Source of the DNA: JAIBBD01 sp041390685
Lineage (GTDB): Bacteria; Chloroflexota; Dehalococcoidia; UBA2979
NCBI GenBank assembly: GCA_041390685.1
Contig: JAWKPL010000001.1
Coordinates: forward strand, 1,984,001 to 2,048,000
Reading direction: 5' to 3'
Length of the DNA: 64,000 nt
Below the pieces are notes generated by a model. That model was not told the DNA's origin. It saw only the letters and a list, made by a program, of their open reading frames with translations, and did no database searches. The translations under genes were made by a program, and so were the position numbers. Below, one piece after another: positions 58,610-64,000 of the stretch (its first letter is position 1; every line of letters begins with the position of its first letter).

Positions 58610-60409
58610 ATGCGGACGCATCGCTGCGGTGAATTGCGGGCCGGGGACGCCGGGCAGGCGGTCACCCTCGCCGGCTGGGTGCACCGCCGTCGCGACCACG
58701 GCGGGCTCATCTTCATCGACCTCCGTGACGCCTCGGGCCTCGTGCAGGTCGTGTTCAACCCGCAGGTCGCGCCCGAGCCGTCCGCCGTCGCCGCCGAGGT
58801 ACGCACCGAGTACGTCCTGCTCGTCGAGGGCGAGGTGCAGCCGCGCCGCCCCGGCACTGAGAACGCCGACCTCCCGACCGGCGCCATCGAGGTCGTCGCC
58901 GCTCGTGTCGAGGTCCTCAACCCCGCGGAGACGCCGCCCTTCCCTGTGAACCAGGACACACCCGTCGACGAGCTGACGCGGCTGCGCTATCGCTACCTCG
59001 ACCTGCGCCGCGAGCGCATGGCGGCCAACCTGCGGCTGCGCCACCGGGTCGTGAAGTTCATGCGCGACTACCTCGACGGTCGCGACTTCATCGAGGTGGA
59101 GACGCCCGTGCTCAACCTCGCGACGCCAGAGGGCGCCCGTGACTACCTCGTGCCGAGCCGGGTGCACCCCGGCAGCTTCTACGCCCTCCCGCAGTCGCCG
59201 CAGCAGTGGAAGCAACTGCTGATGGTGGCGGGCTTCGAGCGCTATTTCCAGATCGCGCGCTGCTACCGCGACGAGGACTTGCGCGCTGACCGCCAGCCCG
59301 AGTTCACACAGCTCGACCTCGAGATGTCGTTCGTCGAGGAAGAAGACATCCTCGCGCTCATCGAAGGCCTGTACACCGAGCTTGCGGCGGACGTCGGCCC
59401 GCAGTTCGAGGTGCCGAGCCCGTTCCTGCGGCTCACCTACCAGGAGGCCATGGAGCGCTTCGGCTCGGACAAGCCCGACCTGCGCTATGGCCTCGAAATC
59501 GCCGATCTCACCTCGCTCGTCGCCGGCACCGAGTTCGCGGTCTTCCGGAACGCCATCGAGGCGGGGGGCCGCATCCGCGGCATCGCGGTGCCCGGCGGCG
59601 CCGACACGCCGCGTCGCGGCCTCGACGCGCTGACCGAGCTGGCCCGCGAGAATGGCGCCGGCGGCCTCGTCACCGTCGCGTTCAACGGCGAGGGGTCGCT
59701 CGACGGGCTGACGGTCGAGGACGTGCGGTCGCCTGTCGCTCGCTTCTTCACGCCGGAGCAGTTCGCGGCCCTGGGCCGCGCTTGCGGGGCCTCCCGAGGC
59801 GACCTGCTGCTGATCGCCGCGGACCGCGACGCCGTCACCTCGCGTGTCCTCGATGTGCTGCGCCGGCGCATCGCGGAGGACCGCGACCTCCCCGACCCTG
59901 GGCGGCTCGTCTTCGCGTTTATCACCCAGTTCCCGATGTTCGAGTGGGACGAGGACGAGCAGCGCTGGAGCGCCGTCCACCACCTCTTCACCAGCCCCTT
60001 CGCGGAGGATGTCGAGCTGATCGACAGCGACCCGGGTGCGGTGCGCTCCCATGCATACGACATCGTCTGCAACGGGCAGGAGATCGGCTCCGGCTCGATC
60101 CGGATCCACCGCCGCGAGCTGCTCTCACGCGTCCTCGCGCGCCTCGGCATGGCCGAGGAGGAGGCGACGGCCAAGTTTGGCCACATGCTGGAGGCGTTCA
60201 CCTTCGGCGCGCCGCCGCACGGCGGTATCGCGCCGGGCATCGACCGCACGGTGGCCCTCTTCGCTGGCGAACGCGACATCCGAGAAGTCATCGCATTCCC
60301 GAAGACGAAGTCCGCGTCGGACCCGATGACCGGGGCGCCCGCGCCCGTCAGCGCGCGGCAACTGCGCGATGTGCACATCGCGCTCGACGTACGGGCAGCG
60401 AGGTCCTGA
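58610..60409 (+). CDS. aspS: Aspartyl-tRNA synthetase
   Basis: 599-residue class IIb synthetase of the bacterial type. The OB-fold N-terminus has GWVHRRRDHGGLIFIDLRD; motif 2 lies near RCYRDEDLRADRQPEFTQLDLEMSF; the bacterial GAD insertion domain lies between about 280 and 420; motif 3 is in GGIAPGIDRTVALFAG. ATG 58610 is favoured with GAGGGAG upstream; in-frame GTG codons at 58598 and 58607 are alternatives. Whether it is discriminating or not cannot be read here. Confidence 0.96.
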   Translation: MRTHRCGELRAGDAGQAVTLAGWVHRRRDHGGLIFIDLRDASGLVQVVFNPQVAPEPSAVAAEVRTEYVLLVEGEVQPRRPGTENADLPTGAIEVVAARVEVLNPAETPPFPVNQDTPVDELTRLRYRYLDLRRERMAANLRLRHRVVKFMRDYLDGRDFIEVETPVLNLATPEGARDYLVPSRVHPGSFYALPQSPQQWKQLLMVAGFERYFQIARCYRDEDLRADRQPEFTQLDLEMSFVEEEDILALIEGLYTELAADVGPQFEVPSPFLRLTYQEAMERFGSDKPDLRYGLEIADLTSLVAGTEFAVFRNAIEAGGRIRGIAVPGGADTPRRGLDALTELARENGAGGLVTVAFNGEGSLDGLTVEDVRSPVARFFTPEQFAALGRACGASRGDLLLIAADRDAVTSRVLDVLRRRIAEDRDLPDPGRLVFAFITQFPMFEWDEDEQRWSAVHHLFTSPFAEDVELIDSDPGAVRSHAYDIVCNGQEIGSGSIRIHRRELLSRVLARLGMAEEEATAKFGHMLEAFTFGAPPHGGIAPGIDRTVALFAGERDIREVIAFPKTKSASDPMTGAPAPVSARQLRDVHIALDVRAARS

Positions 60410-60431
60410 GCGGCAAGCTCCGGCCAGCCTG

Positions 60432-60437
60432 TATGAT
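60432..60437 (+). promoter_or_regulatory. Putative -10 box of the ABC transporter operon
   Basis: TATGAT about 63 bases before the ATG at 60500, close to consensus. No convincing -35 is seen. Confidence 0.4.
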
Positions 60438-60499
60438 GCGCAGAACCGCTAGACCCCCCACCGTCGTAGATCGTCACAGTAGAGAAGCGGAGCCGGTCG

Positions 60500-62155
60500 A
60501 TGGGCGGTAACAACCGCATCCTTGCAATTCTGCTCGGGGTGCTGGCGGGTCTGGTGCTGATCGTCGGAGGGCTGTCGGCCGTCCTGCTGCTCAGCGGCGG
60601 CGGCGATGACGCGGACTCCGCGAGTAATGGCGGAAGCTCGGGCGGAGACGGATCGAGCACCGCGGCCACGAGCGGTCGCCTCCGGCTCGGCGGCTCCGAC
60701 CCCATCACGCTTGACCCCGCCCTCGCTGGCGACGCCGGATCTGCTACGTATATCGTCGAGATCTTCAGTGGCCTCATGACCCTGGACGAGGATCTCGAGA
60801 TCGTCCCCGACCTCGCGGAGTCGTTCGACGTTAGCGCGGACGCGAAGACGTACACCTTCAAACTCCGCGGCAACGCGTTCTTCCACAACGGCCGGCAGGT
60901 CGAAGCCTCCGATGTGAAATGCTCGATGGAGCGTGCCGCGTCGCGCCAGCTCGGGTCCAGCACTGCGGCGGCGTATCTGAACGACATCGTCGGCGCGCGG
61001 GAGATGCTCGCCGGCACCGCCAGGGAGATCAGCGGCATCGAGGTCGTCGACGACCGCACCGTCCGCATCACGATCGATGAGCCCAAGCCCTACTTCCTCG
61101 CAAAGCTGACCTACCCGACCGCCTTCGTGATTGACTGCCAGCAGGCAGAGTCGAACCCGCGCAACTGGACGCGGCAGCCCAACGGCACGGGTCCCTACAA
61201 GCTCCGCGAGTGGCGCCTCGGCGAGCGCATCGTGCTCGAGGCCAACACGCGTTACCACCTCGGCGCGCCGCAGGTGCAGCAGGTGGTGTACGAGCTCGCC
61301 GGTGGTTCGCTGCTCACCCGCTTCGAGAACGACGAGCTCGATGTCGCGGGCGTGTCGGTCAACGACATCGACCGCGTGCGCGACCAGAACAACCCGCTGA
61401 ACGACCTGTACGTGACCACGCCCGAGTTCTCGATCGCGTACATCGCGTTCGGGACCACGACGCCGCCGTTCGACGACGTGAACGTCCGCCGAGCGTTCGG
61501 CCTCGCCATCGACCGCAAGCGCATCGCCGAGGTGACGTTCTCCGGCATGCTGATGCCCGCCACGGGCGTCCTCCAGCCGCAGCTCCCCGGCTACACGCCC
61601 GACGACAAAACCCTGCAGTACGACCCGGAGGCGGCGAAGCGGGCGCTTGCGGCTTCGAAGTACGCGGGGAACATGCCCGCCATCACCCTTACGGAGATCG
61701 GCGGCGGCGCTGAAGGCAGCGTCGACACCCAGGCATTCATCGAGCAGTGGAAGAACGTCCTCGGGGTGGACGTGCAGATCCGCCAGTCGGATGCCGCGAC
61801 CTTCTTCGCGGACGTCGACGCGGGCCGGCTCCAGATGTTCAGCAGCGGCTGGATCATGGACTACCCGGATCCGGAAAACATCCTCGACCTGAAGTTCCAC
61901 TCGAGGTCGTCCCTGAACGACATCGAGTACGCGAATCCGCAGCTCGACGGGCTGTTGGAGCGCGCCCGCGTCGAGGGAGACCCGACGGCCCGCATCAAGC
62001 TGTACCAGGACGCGGAGAAACTGATCCTTGGCGATGCGGCCATCCTGCCGTTGTACTTCTCGCAGAACCACGTGGTCGTGAACCAGGCGGTCCAGGGCTG
62101 GATCGAGCCGCCGATGATCATCCCGCGGCTGCGGTACGTATCGTTGGAGCGGTAG
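60500..62155 (+). CDS. Peptide/oligopeptide-type ABC substrate-binding protein
   Basis: 551 residues of the extracellular family 5 binding proteins. An N-terminal membrane segment (about 8-33, LAILLGVLAGLVLIVGG) anchors it; there is no lipobox Cys. GGSDPITLDPALAGDAGSA, the LDEDLEIVPDLAESFDVSAD block, TYTFKLRGNAFFHNGRQVEASDV and GTGPYKLREWRLGE are typical. The SGWIMDYPDPENIL region is the usual C-terminal lobe. The ligand could be a di- or oligopeptide, nickel or another solute. Two permease genes follow in the same operon. Confidence 0.93.
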   Translation: MGGNNRILAILLGVLAGLVLIVGGLSAVLLLSGGGDDADSASNGGSSGGDGSSTAATSGRLRLGGSDPITLDPALAGDAGSATYIVEIFSGLMTLDEDLEIVPDLAESFDVSADAKTYTFKLRGNAFFHNGRQVEASDVKCSMERAASRQLGSSTAAAYLNDIVGAREMLAGTAREISGIEVVDDRTVRITIDEPKPYFLAKLTYPTAFVIDCQQAESNPRNWTRQPNGTGPYKLREWRLGERIVLEANTRYHLGAPQVQQVVYELAGGSLLTRFENDELDVAGVSVNDIDRVRDQNNPLNDLYVTTPEFSIAYIAFGTTTPPFDDVNVRRAFGLAIDRKRIAEVTFSGMLMPATGVLQPQLPGYTPDDKTLQYDPEAAKRALAASKYAGNMPAITLTEIGGGAEGSVDTQAFIEQWKNVLGVDVQIRQSDAATFFADVDAGRLQMFSSGWIMDYPDPENILDLKFHSRSSLNDIEYANPQLDGLLERARVEGDPTARIKLYQDAEKLILGDAAILPLYFSQNHVVVNQAVQGWIEPPMIIPRLRYVSLER

Positions 62156-62165
62156 GAGACGGGGC

Positions 62166-63152
62166 GTGGCCGGCTACATCATCCGCCGGCTGCTGTGGCT
62201 CCCGGTGACGCTGCTCGCGGTGTCGTTCCTGACGTTCAGCATCGCGCGGTTCGGCCCGGGAGACCCCGTGACCGTGGCCGCGGGCCAGATCCGCGACCAG
62301 GAAGTGCTGGCACAGATCCGGGCGGAACGGGGCCTCGACGGCTCGATCTTCGAGCAGTACGGTCGCTGGGTGAACCGCGCGGTGCGCGGCGACTTCGGGG
62401 AGTCGTTCCAGCAGCGTGGCTACACGGTGCGGGAGATCATCTTCCCCAAGATGTGGGTGTCCGCGCAGCTGGGCCTGGTGGCGCTCTTCATCGTCTTCGG
62501 CCTCGGCATCCCGCTCGGGCTGCTCGCGGCGTGGCTGCATGGGACGTGGCTCGACCCGTTCATCATCTCGGTCCTGCTGTTCCTTCGAGCGCTGCCGGTC
62601 ATCGTCGTCATTCCGCCTCTGATCTGGCTCTTCGCGGTGCGTACGGACATCCTTCCCGTCGGCGGCTGGGACGGCGTCTTCGATATCTGGTGGATCGGGG
62701 GCGTCATCGCTGTGCCCATCCCGGACCCGCACCTCTACATCCCGCTGGTCGCGCTCACGCTCCCCGGGTTCGCGGGCGTCGCCCGCCTCGTGCGCGTCAC
62801 GGCCCTCGAGGTCTACACCGAGGACTACGTCCGCACCGCCCGCGCGAAGGGCATCCCCGAGTCGCGCGTCGCCACCCGCCACGTGCTCCCGAACTCGCTG
62901 TTGCCGATCGTGACCGTCGTCGGCTTCGCCCTCGTCGGGATCGTGGAAGGGGCGTTCTTTACAGAGACGCTGCTGGGCATTCCCGGCATCGGACGCCTGA
63001 CGTTCGAGGCGGTCGGGAGCCGCGACTACGACGTCATCCTCGCGACGACGGTGATCGTCGCCTTCCTGTTCGTCGTCATGAACCTGGTCGTGGAGATCGT
63101 GTACTCGTGGATCGACCCGCGAGTGCGACTCGGAGGGTCGGCGGTCGTATGA
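62166..63152 (+). CDS. ABC transporter permease (DppB/OppB-type)
   Basis: 328 residues with six membrane segments. IIRRLLWLPVTLLAVSFLTFSI begins the protein, and the EAA-type loop with DYVRTARAKGIPESRVATRHVLPN is the site that contacts the ATPase. The conserved GDFGESFQQR and GFALVGIVEGAFFTETLLGIPG blocks are those of the OppB group. Start is GTG at 62166, ten bases after the binding-protein stop. It overlaps the next gene by ATGA. Confidence 0.93.
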   Translation: MAGYIIRRLLWLPVTLLAVSFLTFSIARFGPGDPVTVAAGQIRDQEVLAQIRAERGLDGSIFEQYGRWVNRAVRGDFGESFQQRGYTVREIIFPKMWVSAQLGLVALFIVFGLGIPLGLLAAWLHGTWLDPFIISVLLFLRALPVIVVIPPLIWLFAVRTDILPVGGWDGVFDIWWIGGVIAVPIPDPHLYIPLVALTLPGFAGVARLVRVTALEVYTEDYVRTARAKGIPESRVATRHVLPNSLLPIVTVVGFALVGIVEGAFFTETLLGIPGIGRLTFEAVGSRDYDVILATTVIVAFLFVVMNLVVEIVYSWIDPRVRLGGSAVV

Positions 63153-64000
63153 GCGTCGCAGCCGGTCCGTATCAGGCAGAAGTGACCGCGGTCGAGCAAT
63201 ACGAACGGCAGGCCGCGCGCAACCCGTGGCTGCTCCTGTGGGACCGGCTGCGCAAGAAGCGCCTCGCGATGCTGTCTCTCGCCATCGTGATCGTCATCTA
63301 CGGCGCCGGGATCACCGCCCCGCTCATCGCGCCGTACTCCTACACCGAGCAGAACCTCGAGCGCGGCCTCGAGGGGCCGAGCGCCGACCACTGGTTCGGC
63401 ACAGACCGCCTCGGCCGCGACATGTTCAGCCGCGTGCTCTACTCGGCGCGCACGACGCTCATCGTGACGGCTGCCGTCGTCCTCAGCGGGACGCTCGTGC
63501 TCGGAAACTTCCTCGGGCTGCTGGCCGGCTACCGAGGCGGCTGGGTCGACAGCCTGATCATGCGTATCGGCGATGTCTTCGCCTCCTTGCCCGGCCTGCC
63601 GATGCTGATCCTGCTCAACGCCACGCTGCTGCCCCGCGTCCTGCAGCTTGTCGGGTGGTTCGAGGATCACACGCCCGTGAGCGGTCTATCGAGTTCGGGC
63701 ACCGCGTCGTACTTCACTGTCTTCGGCGCCCTGGCGCTGTTCTCCTGGGTGGGCACCGCGAGGCTCATCCGCGCGCAGGTGCTGCAACTCCGTGAGCGTG
63801 ACTTCATCCTCGCCGCGCAGGCCACCGGCGGCAGCACGATCCACATCATCTGGCGGCACCTGCTCCCCAATGTGTCCTTCCTGATCATCCTCGAGATCTC
63901 GGCGGTCCTCGGCGCGGTCGCCGGCTCCGAGATCCTCCTCACGTGGTTCGGCGTGGGCGTCCAGCCGCCGAACCCCTCCTTCGGCGCGATGCTGTTCGAG
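63149..64000 (+). CDS. ABC transporter permease (DppC/OppC-type), partial
   Basis: At least 284 residues are seen before the window ends, and no stop is reached. NPWLLLWDRLRKKRLAMLSLAIVIVI is the first membrane helix; DHWFGTDRLGRDMFSRVLYSARTT is the family block; the EAA loop DFILAAQATGGSTIHIIWRH is followed by LLPNVSFLIILEI. A loop of about 35 residues (DHTPVSGLSSSGTAS) is an insertion compared with typical OppC. The ATG overlaps the upstream permease stop. Associated ATPase genes probably lie beyond the window. Confidence 0.92.
   Translation, partial: MSVAAGPYQAEVTAVEQYERQAARNPWLLLWDRLRKKRLAMLSLAIVIVIYGAGITAPLIAPYSYTEQNLERGLEGPSADHWFGTDRLGRDMFSRVLYSARTTLIVTAAVVLSGTLVLGNFLGLLAGYRGGWVDSLIMRIGDVFASLPGLPMLILLNATLLPRVLQLVGWFEDHTPVSGLSSSGTASYFTVFGALALFSWVGTARLIRAQVLQLRERDFILAAQATGGSTIHIIWRHLLPNVSFLIILEISAVLGAVAGSEILLTWFGVGVQPPNPSFGAMLFE

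Noticed and set aside
58547..62071. Long minus-strand frames opposite aspS and the ABC binding protein
   Set aside because: Antisense of two clearly conserved genes; no motifs or start signals support them.

Overview
The window is a gene-dense, high-GC bacterial chromosome segment. Genes sit on both strands, mostly in short operons with ATGA-type overlaps. Only one insertion sequence, one tRNA and no rRNA are visible. Threonine/proline-rich linkers in surface proteins, a split methylmalonyl-CoA mutase, a homodimeric-type pyruvate dehydrogenase E1, a DUF2344 protein and a sortase/cupredoxin pair together suggest Chloroflexota, perhaps a Dehalococcoidia-like lineage. That placement is inference from gene content only. 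No marker able to fix the taxon was searched.

Region by region. 0-14 kb is a lipoate-centred metabolic block: gcvT, gcvH, gcvPA, gcvPB, lipB and lipA on the plus strand face the lpd, aceF and aceE operon on the minus strand. A small ArsR/SRPBCC regulatory module lies between them. The gcvT-gcvH junction carries a 672-bp disruption: a 132-bp direct repeat of the gcvT end flanks about 540 bp of structured non-coding DNA. 14-24 kb holds tag, an MFS transporter, dedA, a 47-residue zinc-finger-like gene, algH, an IS481-type element, a spermidine-synthase-like membrane fusion, a membrane glycosyltransferase-like protein and an HsaA-like flavoprotein. 24-31 kb carries pgeF, an M42 peptidase, a 7Fe ferredoxin with a C-terminal Cys-motif extension, a phosphatase, an orphan DUF2344 protein and a large surface protein built from three four-cysteine modules. 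31-36 kb is a propionate/methylmalonyl-CoA operon (mutase large subunit, DinB-like protein, double VOC epimerase, B12 subunit, MeaB), with tRNA-Val just upstream. 36-44 kb holds LOG-like, cupin, PhzF, FdhF/YdeP-type molybdoenzyme, mobA, LuxR-type regulator, HtrA-like and rhomboid genes. 44-54 kb holds an M20 peptidase, HU, ftsB, tilS, DUF402, YdcZ-like, histone-deacetylase-like, lytic-transglycosylase-like, zinc-ribbon, hemW and FAD oxidoreductase genes. 54-58 kb is a cell-surface redox group: a sortase, a double cupredoxin ending in a sortase-signal-like tail, a cupredoxin lipoprotein, a nitroreductase and an FTR-type iron-sulfur protein. 58-64 kb has aspS and an oligopeptide-type ABC operon that runs off the window.

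Two patterns run through the whole window. At least nine genes begin six or seven bases after a TANNNT box, as expected for leaderless transcripts. Six convergent gene pairs share exactly one four-base YTAR stop overlap.
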